From Pseudomonas sp. GM49 (GTDB lineage: Bacteria > Pseudomonadota > Gammaproteobacteria > Pseudomonadales > Pseudomonadaceae): 53,392 nt of DNA. A program made the position numbers and the translations under genes. Positions within the stretch are counted from its first letter, which is position 1. Each line of letters begins with the position of its first letter. Positions 35,893 to 45,575 of the stretch are shown piece by piece. Location: contig NZ_AKJL01000087.1 in NCBI RefSeq assembly GCF_000282355.1, forward strand, positions 1 to 53,392, in the 5' to 3' direction. The notes beneath the pieces are model-generated. The model ran no database searches. It was not told the DNA's origin and was given only the letters and a program-made list of their open reading frames with translations.

Positions 35893-37242
35893 ATGACTGA
35901 TCTGCTCACGTCCATTCAAGCCGCACTCGGTTTGCCTCACACCCCGATTCCTTTCACCTCCAGCGGCGCCCTGCCCTCGGCGTTTGCCGTCACTGACCTG
36001 GCCTGCGCCAGCATTGCCGCCGCCGGACAGGCCGCCAGCGAACTGCTGCACCGACAAACCGGACGCCTGCCCGACCTTGAAGTTGACCGACGCCTGGCGT
36101 CCTTCTGGTTCGCGACCTCGATTCGCCCGACAGGCTGGAGCGTTCCGCCGCTGTGGGATGCGGTCGCCGGTGACTACGCCACCTGTGATGGCTGGATTCG
36201 CCTGCACACCAACGCGCCCCATCACCGTGCCGCTGCCGAAAGCGTGCTCGGCGCCTGCACCGACCGCGTAGCGATGACCGGCAAAGTGGCGCAATGGACG
36301 AAAAGCGAACTTGAGCAGGCGGTGGTCGATGCTGGTGGTTGTGCCGCAGAAATGCGCACCTGGGAACATTGGCAAACCCATCCTCAAGGCCAGGCGGTAA
36401 ATGCCGAACCCTTGATTCAATTCGCCAACCACCCAAGCCAGAGCAGCCAACCGTGGATGGGTTCAGTGGCCCGGCCACTGGCTGGCATCAAGGTGCTGGA
36501 TTTGACGCGGGTGCTTGCCGGCCCTATTGCCAGCCGCTTTCTGGCAGGCCTGGGCGCCGATGTCTTGCGCATCGATCCGCCGACCTGGAACGAGCCGGGG
36601 GTGGTGCCGGAAGTCACTTTGGGAAAACGCTGCGCGCGCCTTGATCTGAACGACAAATCCGATCGCGGCGTATTCGAATGCTTGCTCAGGGACGCCGACA
36701 TTCTGCTCCACGGTTATCGTGCCGATGCACTGGAGCGGCTTGGCTTGGGCATGCATGACCGCCGGCAACTGAACCCGGGGCTGATTGATGTTTGCCTCAA
36801 TGCCTATGGCTGGATCGGCCCCTGGCAAAACCGTCGGGGCTTCGACAGCCTGGTGCAGATGAGCAGCGGCATCGCCGAAGCGGGCATGCGCTGGAAGCAG
36901 GCGGACAAGCCGACGCCGTTACCGGTGCAGGCCCTTGATCACGCCACCGGGTACTTGATGGCGGCCAGTGCGATCAGGTTGTTGGCGCAACGGTTGAGCG
37001 ACGGCACAGGCGGCTCGGCGCGATTGTCGTTGGCGCGTACGGCGAAGTTGTTGATCGAGCACGGGCCCGGGACGGGCGAGGCGTTACGCGCGGAAGATGT
37101 GCAGGATCAGGCGATGCTCGTGGAGCAGACACCGTGGGGGGCGGCGCATCGGTTGCTTGCGCCTTTGAAGATCGCGGCGACGCCGTTGCAATGGGCGCTT
37201 CCGGCAACGGAACTGGGTTCACATCCTGCGCAGTGGTGGTGA
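35893..37242 (+). CDS. Class III (CaiB/BaiF-type) CoA-transferase
   Basis: This 449-residue protein has the family core starting only at about residue 195 (LAGIKVLDLTRVLAGPIASRFL). The catalytic Asp is probably Asp318 in RRGFDSLVQMSSG. The N-terminal 190 residues contain WDAVAGDYATCDGWIRLHTNAPHHR-like sequence that resembles the second half of normal family members, so the domain order looks permuted. The substrate is unknown. GGAGGG precedes the ATG. Confidence 0.82.
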   Translation: MTDLLTSIQAALGLPHTPIPFTSSGALPSAFAVTDLACASIAAAGQAASELLHRQTGRLPDLEVDRRLASFWFATSIRPTGWSVPPLWDAVAGDYATCDGWIRLHTNAPHHRAAAESVLGACTDRVAMTGKVAQWTKSELEQAVVDAGGCAAEMRTWEHWQTHPQGQAVNAEPLIQFANHPSQSSQPWMGSVARPLAGIKVLDLTRVLAGPIASRFLAGLGADVLRIDPPTWNEPGVVPEVTLGKRCARLDLNDKSDRGVFECLLRDADILLHGYRADALERLGLGMHDRRQLNPGLIDVCLNAYGWIGPWQNRRGFDSLVQMSSGIAEAGMRWKQADKPTPLPVQALDHATGYLMAASAIRLLAQRLSDGTGGSARLSLARTAKLLIEHGPGTGEALRAEDVQDQAMLVEQTPWGAAHRLLAPLKIAATPLQWALPATELGSHPAQWW

Positions 37243-37254
37243 ACTTCAGATAGC

Positions 37255-37338
37255 CATCGCGAGCAAGCTCGCTCCCACATTTGATCACGGTCGTGAGCTA
37301 GAACTCGGTCACCTGTGGGAGCGAGCTTGCTCGCGATG
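37255..37338. repeat. REPIN between convergent CoA-transferase and alkA
   Basis: Two GCGAGCAAGCTCGC-type arms lie inverted with about 35 bases between them, in the gap between convergent genes. Confidence 0.8.
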
Positions 37339-37372
37339 GCGCCAGAAGAGGCAATACAAAACCCGGATCAAC

Positions 37373-38236
37373 TCAGTCCGCCCGACTCAATGAAGTCCAC
37401 AGCACCTGCGCCGCATACCCTCGATAAGGCCGCCAGCCCTCAGCCCGCAACAACAGCTGCTTCGCCGTTACCGGCCCACCCTCCAGCGCTGCCAACGCAT
37501 TGATCAGCCCCACGTCGCCATTGGGAAACCCATCCAACTCCCGCAACTGTCGCAATGCAATGTATTGCGCCGTCCAGTCGCCAATCCCGTGCAAGGCCAG
37601 CAACCGCGCTACGCCCCCCTCCCGGCCGGACTCGAACAGTCGCGGATCATCGAGTAATGCCTGAGCCACTCCCGACAACGTCCGGCCTCGGCTTTTCGGC
37701 ATGCCCAGCGTCGCCAGATCCGCCCCTGCCAGCACGCCAGCCGTGGGAAACACATGGCTCAATCCCGGCTGCGGTGAACTTAATGGCACACCATATTGCG
37801 CCAGCAGCTTCCCCGCCAACCGGATCGCCGCCACTACCGTAATCTGCTGCCCCAACACCGCACGGATCGCCAGTTCCAGCCCATCCCACGCCCCTGGCAC
37901 TCGCAACCCGGGGCGCTCGGCAATCAACCGTGCCATCAGCGGATCAACCGCCAGGTGTCGGTGAATCGTGCACAGGTCGGCATCCAGGTCGAACATCCGC
38001 CGCAGCCTTGCGACAATTTCAGGTACGGCGCCCGGGTCAGGAAAATCAAGGGTCAGCTCAAGTGCATCGGATGTAGCAGGCTGGATCGAAAACGTACCGT
38101 GAACGCCATGCAAGTCGATGCTGCGCGAGTAAACACCCTCGACCACCGTTTCCAGGCCAACAATCGCCCGCGCCGACAAGAACCCCAGCAACGCCGGCCA
38201 GTCATAGGGCGGCTGGTACGCCAGCAACAACCTCAC
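37373..38236 (-). CDS. alkA: DNA-3-methyladenine glycosylase II
   Basis: This 287-residue AlkA-type glycosylase removes alkylated bases. It has an N-terminal AlkA_N domain, the helix-hairpin-helix LHGIGDWTAQYIALR (about 205-220) and a catalytic Asp in FPNGDVGL. It starts with GTG inside the stop of the upstream antiporter gene (GTGA overlap), so it is translationally coupled to a transporter with no obvious link to repair. Confidence 0.92.
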   Translation of the reverse strand: MRLLLAYQPPYDWPALLGFLSARAIVGLETVVEGVYSRSIDLHGVHGTFSIQPATSDALELTLDFPDPGAVPEIVARLRRMFDLDADLCTIHRHLAVDPLMARLIAERPGLRVPGAWDGLELAIRAVLGQQITVVAAIRLAGKLLAQYGVPLSSPQPGLSHVFPTAGVLAGADLATLGMPKSRGRTLSGVAQALLDDPRLFESGREGGVARLLALHGIGDWTAQYIALRQLRELDGFPNGDVGLINALAALEGGPVTAKQLLLRAEGWRPYRGYAAQVLWTSLSRAD

Positions 38237-39660
38237 AGACTGAGCACCCCGCTGTACAACCCATAAGCCGCCAGCCCCGCACCACCGATGACACAGGTGA
38301 AAATGCCTTTCTCGACAACCGTGAACAATGGCTTGCCCTGCTCATGACGTGCCTTGGCAAACAGGATCACACCCGGCGCATACAGCAACGCCGACAGCAG
38401 CAAATACTTGAGGCCGCCGGCATACAGCAACCACACCGCGTAGCCCAGAGCGATGCCACCGATCAGCAGATCCTTGATCCGCTCGGCGGGTGCCTGTTGG
38501 TAGGTTTCACCCCGCGCGCACAACAACACCGCATAGGCCGCCGACCACAGATACGGCACCAGGATCATCGAGGACGCCAGATAAATCAGACTGGTGTAGG
38601 TGCCGGCGGAAAACAGCGTGATCAGCAGGAACAACTGGATCATCGAGTTGGTCAGCCACATCGCATTGACCGGCACACGGTTGGCATTTTCCCTGGTCAG
38701 GAATGCCGGCATGGTCTTGTCTTTCGCCGTGGCAAACAGAATTTCGGCGCACAGCAGCGCCCAGGACAACAAGGCCCCCAACAGCGAGATCGCCAGGCCG
38801 ACGCTGATCAGCAACGCCCCCCAGGGGCCGACGATATGTTCAAGCACCGCCGCCAACGAGGGGTTCTGCAGTTTCGCCAACTCCGGCTGGGTCATGATCC
38901 CCAGCGACAGTACGTTCACCAGCACCAGCAGCGCCAAGACCCCAAGAAACCCGATAACCGTCGCCCGGCCCACGTCGGAACGTTTCTCCGCCCGGGCCGA
39001 ATAGACACTGGCCCCCTCGATCCCGATAAACACGAACACGGTGACCAGCATCATGTGCCGGACCTGATCCATCACGCTGCCGAATTCCGGGTTGTTTCGC
39101 CCCCAGATATCGAGAGTAAAGACGTCCGCCTTGAACGCCACGGCGGCAATCACGATGAACATGATCAGCGGCACAATCTTGGCCACGGTGGTCACTTGAT
39201 TGATGAACGCTGCCTCCCTGATCCCGCGCATCACTACAAAATGCACCGTCCAGAGCAGTAGCGAAGCGCAGACGATAGCGATCGGCGTGTTGCCTTCGCC
39301 AAAGACCGGAAAGAAATAACCGAGGGTGCTGAACAGCAGCACGAAGTAACCGACGTTGCCCAGCCAGGCGCTGATCCAGTACCCCCAGGCCGAAGAAAAG
39401 CCCATGTAGTCGCCGAACCCGGCCTTGGCGTAGGCGTACACCCCGGAGTCCAGCTCCGGCTTGCGATTGGCCAGGGTCTGGAATACGAACGCCAGGGTCA
39501 GCATGCCGACGGCAGTGATCGCCCAACCGATCAGGATCGCCCCGGCATCGGCCTTGGCCGCCATGTTTTGCGGCAGGGAAAAGATCCCGCCGCCAATCAT
39601 CGACCCCACCACCAACGCGATCAATGCACTCAGGCGAAGCTTGCTCGGTGATTGCGACAT
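38233..39660 (-). CDS. Arginine/ornithine antiporter, ArcD paralogue
   Basis: This 475-residue APC-superfamily transporter has about twelve membrane segments and the family start GSMIGGGIFSLPQNMA. It has the same length as, and is highly similar to, the ArcD encoded divergently 443 bases away. It probably exchanges basic amino acids. It is translationally coupled to alkA. No ANR-like box is seen on its side of the gap, so it may serve under other conditions. Confidence 0.9.
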   Translation of the reverse strand: MSQSPSKLRLSALIALVVGSMIGGGIFSLPQNMAAKADAGAILIGWAITAVGMLTLAFVFQTLANRKPELDSGVYAYAKAGFGDYMGFSSAWGYWISAWLGNVGYFVLLFSTLGYFFPVFGEGNTPIAIVCASLLLWTVHFVVMRGIREAAFINQVTTVAKIVPLIMFIVIAAVAFKADVFTLDIWGRNNPEFGSVMDQVRHMMLVTVFVFIGIEGASVYSARAEKRSDVGRATVIGFLGVLALLVLVNVLSLGIMTQPELAKLQNPSLAAVLEHIVGPWGALLISVGLAISLLGALLSWALLCAEILFATAKDKTMPAFLTRENANRVPVNAMWLTNSMIQLFLLITLFSAGTYTSLIYLASSMILVPYLWSAAYAVLLCARGETYQQAPAERIKDLLIGGIALGYAVWLLYAGGLKYLLLSALLYAPGVILFAKARHEQGKPLFTVVEKGIFTCVIGGAGLAAYGLYSGVLSL

Positions 39661-40103
39661 CGTTGCATCTCCATTTCTCTGGGGGGCGACAAGTGCTGCG
39701 AGATCGTCACATAACGAGCGTCAACTAAACTGTTGAAGAGTAATAACGTTTATTGGATAACGCCAACACACGTCTTTTTACTTGCACAAAACAGCTATTA
39801 GAAGCGCCGATATAATCTTTTGTTGTATACGTTTTCCCTATACATCAATTTTGTACAAAAAACCCATGGGGAAGATTGGCGGATTCTGAAAAACCAACTA
39901 GCGTCATAATTCGAAATAAAATACAAAATAACCGAAATAATCTACAAAAAGGCTCTAGAACAAGCATTACAAGCAGCCGCCTTGCAAATGATGGCACTCC
40001 GCCAACAAACTGGGAACGCTCTCATTTAGTGATCCAAGTCAGCTGATTGGATAGCCAACGGAATTAGTCTGTTGCCTCTCTTCTCCTGCATTGGAGTCAT
40101 GCA
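39661..40103. other. Divergent antiporter intergenic region, AT-rich (443 bp)
   Basis: The gap is markedly A/T-rich at about 39730-39960, unlike its surroundings, with several TACAAAA/TTTTGTA runs and no open frame of note. It should hold both antiporter promoters. The arcD side carries an ANR-like box. I could not assign the minus-strand promoter. Confidence 0.6.
40029..40042 (+). promoter_or_regulatory. ANR (FNR-type) box of arcDABC
   Basis: GTGAT-CCAA-GTCAG fits the ANR consensus TTGAT-N4-ATCAA at seven of ten defined positions. Centred at about 40035, it would place transcription start near 40077, 27 bases before the arcD start. ANR activates arc genes under low oxygen in P. aeruginosa. 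Confidence 0.6.
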
Positions 40104-41531
40104 ATGTCTGAAGCCCCCGGAAAACTCAAACTCGGCGCACTGGTTGCATTAGTCGTCGGTTCGATGATTGGTGGCGGGATCTTTTCCTTGCCGCAAAACA
40201 TGGCCGCCAGTGCGGATGTCGGCGCCATTTTGATCGGTTGGGCGATCACCGCCGTCGGCATGCTCACCCTGGCGTTCGTATTCCAGACCCTGGCCAACCG
40301 CAAACCCGATCTTGATGGCGGGGTTTACGCCTACGCCAAGGCCGGTTTCGGCGACTACATGGGCTTTTCGTCCGCCTGGGGGTACTGGATCAGTGCCTGG
40401 CTGGGCAACGTGGGGTACTTCGTACTGCTGTTCAGCACCCTCGGCTACTTCTTTCCGCTATTTGGCGAGGGGAATACCCCCGCTGCCGTGATCGGTGCCT
40501 CGGTGCTGCTCTGGGCCGTACATTTCCTCGTACTGCGAGGAATTAAGGAAGCAGCGTTCATCAACCTGGTGACCACCGTCGCCAAGATTGTGCCGCTGGT
40601 GCTGTTCATGTTGATCGCGTTGTTCGCCTTCAAACTGGAGATCTTCACTGCCGATATCTGGGGCCTCAAGAACCCGGACCTGGGCAGCGTGATGGACCAG
40701 GTGCGCAAAATGATGCTGGTCACCGTGTGGGTGTTCATCGGCATCGAAGGCGCGAGCATCTTTTCGGCCCGGGCGGAAAAACGCAGCGATGTAGGTAAGG
40801 CCACCGTTATCGGCTTCGTCACCGTGCTGTTGTTTTTAGTCCTGGTCAACGTGCTGTCGCTAGGGATCATGACTCAGCCGGAACTGGCCAAGTTACAGAA
40901 CCCGTCGATGGCCGCCGTACTGGAACACGTGGTCGGTCACTGGGGCGCAGTGCTGATCAGCGTCGGTTTGATCATCTCGTTGCTGGGGGCGTTGTTGTCG
41001 TGGGTGCTGCTGTGCGCGGAGATCATGTTCGCCGCCGCCAGGGACCACACCATGCCGGCGTTTTTGCGCCGCGAAAACGCCAACCATGTACCGGTCAACG
41101 CCCTGTGGCTGACCAACGCCATGGTGCAGATTTTCCTGATCATCACGCTGTTCTCGGCCAGTACTTACCTGTCGCTGATCTACCTCGCCACCTCGATGAT
41201 TCTGGTGCCCTACCTGTGGTCGGCGGCCTACGCACTGCTGTTGGCGGTGCGTGGCGAAAGCTACGAAGGCGCGGCGGGCGAGCGGCAGAAGGATCTCGTC
41301 ATCGGCGCCGTGGCCCTGGTCTACGCGATCTGGCTGCTGTACGCCGGCGGCATCAAATACCTGCTGCTGTCCGCCCTGCTCTACGCCCCCGGCGTGATCC
41401 TGTTTGCCAAGGCTAAGCTTGAAGTAAACAAACCGGTTTTCACCAACGTCGAGAAGCTGATTTTCGCGGCGGTGGTCGTCGGCGCCGTGGTGGCGGCCTA
41501 CGGCCTCTATGACGGCTTCTTGACTCTTTAA
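40104..41531 (+). CDS. arcD: Arginine/ornithine antiporter ArcD
   Basis: This 475-residue inner-membrane APC transporter exchanges external arginine for ornithine to feed the deiminase pathway. It has about twelve membrane segments, with GSMIGGGIFSLPQNMAA at the N-terminus and GYWISAWLGNVGYF near residue 92. GGAG precedes the ATG. It is the first gene of arcDABC. The upstream ANR-like box suggests anaerobic induction. Confidence 0.95.
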   Translation: MSEAPGKLKLGALVALVVGSMIGGGIFSLPQNMAASADVGAILIGWAITAVGMLTLAFVFQTLANRKPDLDGGVYAYAKAGFGDYMGFSSAWGYWISAWLGNVGYFVLLFSTLGYFFPLFGEGNTPAAVIGASVLLWAVHFLVLRGIKEAAFINLVTTVAKIVPLVLFMLIALFAFKLEIFTADIWGLKNPDLGSVMDQVRKMMLVTVWVFIGIEGASIFSARAEKRSDVGKATVIGFVTVLLFLVLVNVLSLGIMTQPELAKLQNPSMAAVLEHVVGHWGAVLISVGLIISLLGALLSWVLLCAEIMFAAARDHTMPAFLRRENANHVPVNALWLTNAMVQIFLIITLFSASTYLSLIYLATSMILVPYLWSAAYALLLAVRGESYEGAAGERQKDLVIGAVALVYAIWLLYAGGIKYLLLSALLYAPGVILFAKAKLEVNKPVFTNVEKLIFAAVVVGAVVAAYGLYDGFLTL

Positions 41532-41564
41532 CTACCCTGTTTTGTCATCTGGAGGATCACTGTA

Positions 41565-42821
41565 ATGACCAAGGAAAAAGTTAAGTACGGCGTCCATTCC
41601 GAAGCCGGCAAACTGCGCAAAGTCATGGTTTGCTCCCCAGGGCTTGCCCATCAGCGGCTGACCCCGAACAATTGCGATGAACTGCTGTTCGATGACGTGT
41701 TGTGGGTGGCCCAGGCCAAGCGCGACCACTTCGACTTCGTCACCAAGATGCGTGAACGCAACATCGATGTACTGGAAATGCACAACCTGCTGACGGACAT
41801 CGTCGCCATCCCCGAAGCCCTGGACTGGATTCTGGAGCGCAAGATCACCGCCAACTCGGTGGGCCTGGGTCTGATCAACGAAACCACTTCGTGGCTGCGT
41901 AGCCTGGAGCCGCGCAAGATCGCCGAGTTCCTGATCGGCGGCGTCTCGGGTGACGACTTGCCCACCAGTTTCGGCGGCAAGGCCATCGAGATGTTCCGCG
42001 ACTTCCTCGGCAACTCCAGCTTCATCCTGCCGCCGCTGCCCAACACCCAGTTCACCCGCGATACCACCTGCTGGATCTACGGTGGCGTCACCCTCAACCC
42101 GATGTATTGGCCGGCGCGCCGTCAGGAAACCCTGCTGACCACTGCCATCTACAAGTTCCACCCCGAGTTCACCAACGCCGATTTCCAGATCTGGTACGGC
42201 GACCCGGATAAGGACCACGGCAACTCCACCCTTGAGGGCGGTGATGTGATGCCGATCGGCAACGGCGTGGTGTTGATCGGCATGGGCGAACGCTCGTCGC
42301 GGCAGGCCATTGCCCAACTGGCGGTGAACCTGTTCAAAAACAAAGCCGTGGAGAAAGTGATCGTCGCCGGCCTGCCGAAATCCCGCGCGGCGATGCACCT
42401 GGACACGGTATTCAGCTTCTGCGATCGCGACGTGGTCACAATCTTCCCGGAAGTGGTGAACCAGATTGTCGCCTTCACCCTGCGTCCCGATGAAAGCAAA
42501 GCGGGTGGCATCGACATCCGCCGCGAAGAAACCAACTTCCTCGACACTGTGGCCCAGGCCCTCAACCTCAAGGCCCTGCGCGTGGTGGAAACCGGCGGCA
42601 ACAGCTTCGCCGCCGAACGCGAGCAATGGGACGACGGCAACAACGTGGTGGCCGTGGAGCCAGGCGTGGTCATCGGCTACGACCGCAATACCTACACCAA
42701 TACCCTGATGCGCAAGGCCGGGGTGGAGGTCATCACTATCAGCGCCGGCGAACTCGGCCGGGGACGGGGCGGCGGCCATTGCATGACCTGCCCGATCATC
42801 CGCGATCCGATTGACTACTAA
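41565..42821 (+). CDS. arcA: Arginine deiminase
   Basis: ArcA hydrolyses arginine to citrulline and ammonia. The 418-residue protein has the catalytic Cys406 in [11 protein letters not shown] and the conserved EGGDVMPIG and FTRDT segments, with the same numbering as the P. aeruginosa enzyme. GGAGGA precedes the ATG. It lies 33 bases after arcD. Confidence 0.97.
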   Translation: MTKEKVKYGVHSEAGKLRKVMVCSPGLAHQRLTPNNCDELLFDDVLWVAQAKRDHFDFVTKMRERNIDVLEMHNLLTDIVAIPEALDWILERKITANSVGLGLINETTSWLRSLEPRKIAEFLIGGVSGDDLPTSFGGKAIEMFRDFLGNSSFILPPLPNTQFTRDTTCWIYGGVTLNPMYWPARRQETLLTTAIYKFHPEFTNADFQIWYGDPDKDHGNSTLEGGDVMPIGNGVVLIGMGERSSRQAIAQLAVNLFKNKAVEKVIVAGLPKSRAAMHLDTVFSFCDRDVVTIFPEVVNQIVAFTLRPDESKAGGIDIRREETNFLDTVAQALNLKALRVVETGGNSFAAEREQWDDGNNVVAVEPGVVIGYDRNTYTNTLMRKAGVEVITISAGELGRGRGGGHCMTCPIIRDPIDY

Positions 42822-42902
42822 CCTATTAGCCTTGGCCCGCGCTGCCCTCTACCCAAGGGCATGCCCGGACAAGGGGATAACCGACACCTTAGGAGATCCA
42901 AA

Positions 42903-43913
42903 ATGGCGTTCAATATTCATAACCGCAATCTGCTGAGCCTGGAACACCACACCCCTCGCGAATTGCGCTACCTGCTCGACCTGTCCCGCGACCTCAAACG
43001 TGCCAAGTACACCGGCACCGAACAGCAGCATCTCAAGGGCAACAACATCGCGCTGATCTTCGAAAAAACCTCGACCCGCACCCGCTGTGCGTTCGAAGTC
43101 GCCGCCTATGACCAGGGCGCCAATGTCACCTACATCGACCCGAACTCCTCGCAGATCGGTCACAAGGAAAGCATGAAGGACACCGCCCGCGTGCTTGGGC
43201 GCATGTATGACGCCATCGAATACCGTGGCTTCAAGCAGGAAATCGTCGAGGAGCTGGCCAAGTTCGCTGGCGTACCGGTGTTCAACGGCCTGACCGACGA
43301 GTATCACCCGACACAAATGATCGCCGATGTGCTGACCATGCGTGAGCACGCCGACAAGCCAATCCACGAGATCAGCTACGCCTACCTCGGCGATGCGCGT
43401 AACAACATGGGCAACTCGCTGCTGCTGATCGGCGCCAAACTCGGCATGGACGTGCGCATCTGCGCGCCAAAAGCCCTGTGGCCGGCGGACGATCTGGTGG
43501 CCCGCTGCAAACAGTACGGTGAAGAAAGCGGCGCGCGCATCACTCTCACCGAAGATCCGAAAGCCGCCGTCAAGGGCGTGGATTTCATCCACACCGATGT
43601 CTGGGTGTCGATGGGCGAGCCGGTCGAAGCCTGGGCCGAGCGCATCCAGCAACTGCTGCCGTATCAGGTCAACGCCGAACTGATGAAAGCCACCGGCAAC
43701 CCGCGCACCAAGTTCATGCACTGCCTGCCGGCGTTCCACAACTGTGATACCAAAGTCGGCAAACAGATTGCCGAGCAGTACCCGCACCTGAGCAACGGCA
43801 TCGAAGTGACCGATGACGTGTTCGAGTCGCCGGCCTGTATCGCCTTCGAGCAAGCGGAAAACCGCATGCATACGATCAAGGCGATTCTGGTGTCTACCTT
43901 GGCTGACCTCTAA
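42903..43913 (+). CDS. arcB: Catabolic ornithine carbamoyltransferase
   Basis: ArcB converts citrulline and phosphate to ornithine and carbamoyl phosphate. The 336-residue protein has the carbamoyl-phosphate motif [17 protein letters not shown] and HCLPAFH. I chose the ATG at 42903, with AGGAGAT upstream. It lies between arcA and arcC, which marks it as the catabolic rather than biosynthetic isozyme. Confidence 0.96.
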   Translation: MAFNIHNRNLLSLEHHTPRELRYLLDLSRDLKRAKYTGTEQQHLKGNNIALIFEKTSTRTRCAFEVAAYDQGANVTYIDPNSSQIGHKESMKDTARVLGRMYDAIEYRGFKQEIVEELAKFAGVPVFNGLTDEYHPTQMIADVLTMREHADKPIHEISYAYLGDARNNMGNSLLLIGAKLGMDVRICAPKALWPADDLVARCKQYGEESGARITLTEDPKAAVKGVDFIHTDVWVSMGEPVEAWAERIQQLLPYQVNAELMKATGNPRTKFMHCLPAFHNCDTKVGKQIAEQYPHLSNGIEVTDDVFESPACIAFEQAENRMHTIKAILVSTLADL

Positions 43914-43931
43914 AGACCGGAACCCGGTCCA

Positions 43932-43959
43932 TGTAGGAGCGAGCCTGCTCGCTCCTACA
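43932..43959. repeat. Compact REP palindrome between arcB and arcC
   Basis: TGTAGGAGCGAG and CTCGCTCCTACA flank CCTG, giving a perfect 12-bp stem in the middle of the arc operon. It may affect mRNA stability between arcB and arcC. Confidence 0.8.
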
Positions 43960-44004
43960 GGAGATCGAGTTGCTTGTGACTTCTCAATTTAGAAGGACTG
44001 CACC

Positions 44005-44934
44005 ATGCGTATCGTCGTTGCTCTGGGCGGTAATGCCCTGCTCCGCCGGGGCGAACCCATGACCGCTGACAACCAGCGCGCCAACATCCGGATCGCCACC
44101 GAACAGATCGCCAAGATCCATCCCGGCAACCAACTGGTCATCGCCCACGGCAATGGCCCCCAGGTCGGCCTGCTGTCATTGCAGGCGGCGGCCTACACCT
44201 CGGTTTCGCCCTATCCACTGGACGTGCTCGGTGCCGAAACCGAAGGCATGATCGGCTACATCATCGAACAGGAACTGGGCAACCTGCTGGACTTCGAAGT
44301 GCCCTTCGCGACCCTGCTGACCCAGGTCGAAGTCGATGCCAATGACCCGGCCTTCAAGAACCCGACCAAACCCATCGGCCCGGTCTACAGCAAGGCCGAG
44401 GCGGAGAAACTCGCCGCCGAGAAAGGCTGGGCCATCGCCCCGGACGGCGACAAATACCGCCGCGTGGTCGCCAGCCCGAAACCCAAGCGCATTTTCGAAA
44501 TCCGTCCGATCAAATGGCTGCTGGAAAAAAGCAGCATCGTGATCTGCGCCGGTGGCGGCGGCATTCCGACCATGTATACCTCGCCCGGCAAGCTCGAGGG
44601 CGTCGAAGCGGTCATCGACAAGGACCTGTGCTCGGCGCTGCTGGCCGAACAGCTTGAAGCCGATCTGCTGGTGATCGCCACCGACGTCAACGCCGCCTTC
44701 ATCGACTTTGGCAAACCCACGCAGAAAGCCATCGCCCAGGCGCACCCCGACGAAATGGAAAAACTCGGCTTTGCCGCCGGCTCCATGGGACCGAAGGTGC
44801 AGGCAGCCTGCGAATTCGCGCGCCATACTGGAAAAGTGGCGGTGATCGGCTCGCTCGCGGACATCGAAGCGATCGTCCAGGGCAAGGCAGGTACGCGCAT
44901 CAGTACGGCGACACCGGGCATCAGCTATCAGTAA
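44005..44934 (+). CDS. arcC: Carbamate kinase
   Basis: ArcC makes ATP from carbamoyl phosphate and ADP, the energy-yielding step of the pathway. The 309-residue amino-acid kinase-fold protein shows [24 protein letters not shown] and the CAGGGGIP loop. AGAAGGA precedes the ATG. Confidence 0.96.
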   Translation: MRIVVALGGNALLRRGEPMTADNQRANIRIATEQIAKIHPGNQLVIAHGNGPQVGLLSLQAAAYTSVSPYPLDVLGAETEGMIGYIIEQELGNLLDFEVPFATLLTQVEVDANDPAFKNPTKPIGPVYSKAEAEKLAAEKGWAIAPDGDKYRRVVASPKPKRIFEIRPIKWLLEKSSIVICAGGGGIPTMYTSPGKLEGVEAVIDKDLCSALLAEQLEADLLVIATDVNAAFIDFGKPTQKAIAQAHPDEMEKLGFAAGSMGPKVQAACEFARHTGKVAVIGSLADIEAIVQGKAGTRISTATPGISYQ

Positions 44935-44945
44935 CCGAAACTTCG

Positions 44946-44967
44946 GGGGCAGGCCTGGGGCCTGCCC
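44946..44967. terminator. G/C hairpin after arcC
   Basis: GGGCAGGC pairs with GCCTGCCC across a short loop. No T run follows, so it may be a partial terminator or an mRNA-stabilising hairpin before the next gene. Confidence 0.5.
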
Positions 44968-44998
44968 TGATTCAAGACCTTTTGAAGGAGAGTCAACA

Positions 44999-45361
44999 AT
45001 GGCAACGTTCGAGCCGGGTCACCTGCACATCGAGCGGCACGCGCTGAACAAGGACGACGTCAGCTACAACATCTACCTCGACTATGAAGTCAGCCAGGAT
45101 CCCAAGGAAGGCAAAGGGATGCTGTTCAAGATGCACGGCAGCATTCAGAACAAAGACATGAGCGAGTCGTTCTTCCTGCCCAAGGACATGGCCTACAACT
45201 TCGCCAGCAACGTCACCAAGATTGCCGAGAAGTACGGCATCCCGAAAACCCACAGCAACATCGGTTCGGTCCACAAACATTACGACTCGATGTTCGAAGA
45301 CGTGCGGGTGCAGCTGAACATGAAATCGGGCGACCCGGTCAAACCCGAGCACCTGGAATAA
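44999..45361 (+). CDS. DUF5064 family protein
   Basis: This 120-residue soluble protein, typical of Pseudomonas, starts MATFEPGHLHIERH and has FKMHGSIQNKDMSESFFLPKD. It has no signal peptide, membrane segment or recognisable catalytic motif. AAGGAGAG precedes the ATG. It lies 64 bases after arcC on the same strand, so it may be read through from the arc operon. Function is unknown. Confidence 0.8.
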   Translation: MATFEPGHLHIERHALNKDDVSYNIYLDYEVSQDPKEGKGMLFKMHGSIQNKDMSESFFLPKDMAYNFASNVTKIAEKYGIPKTHSNIGSVHKHYDSMFEDVRVQLNMKSGDPVKPEHLE

Positions 45362-45387
45362 CCCAGCCTCCAAATGAAAGCTGTACC

Positions 45388-45476
45388 TGTGGGAGCGAGC
45401 TTGCTCGCGATAGCGGCCTGTCATCAACATTGATATTGACTGACACACTGCTATCGCGAGCAAGCTCGCTCCCACA
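45388..45476. repeat. REPIN
   Basis: Two TGTGGGAGCGAG-type arms lie inverted around a spacer with ATCAACATTGATATTGACTGA, related to the spacer of the REPIN at 35740. Confidence 0.85.
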
Positions 45477-45575
45477 GTGGGTAATGTCGTCCTGAATATC
45501 GGCGGTACATTTCACCATTAGCCCGCCCCAAGGCATACTTGCCACCCTTCGCACTGCAGAACCCAAAACCGCCCC

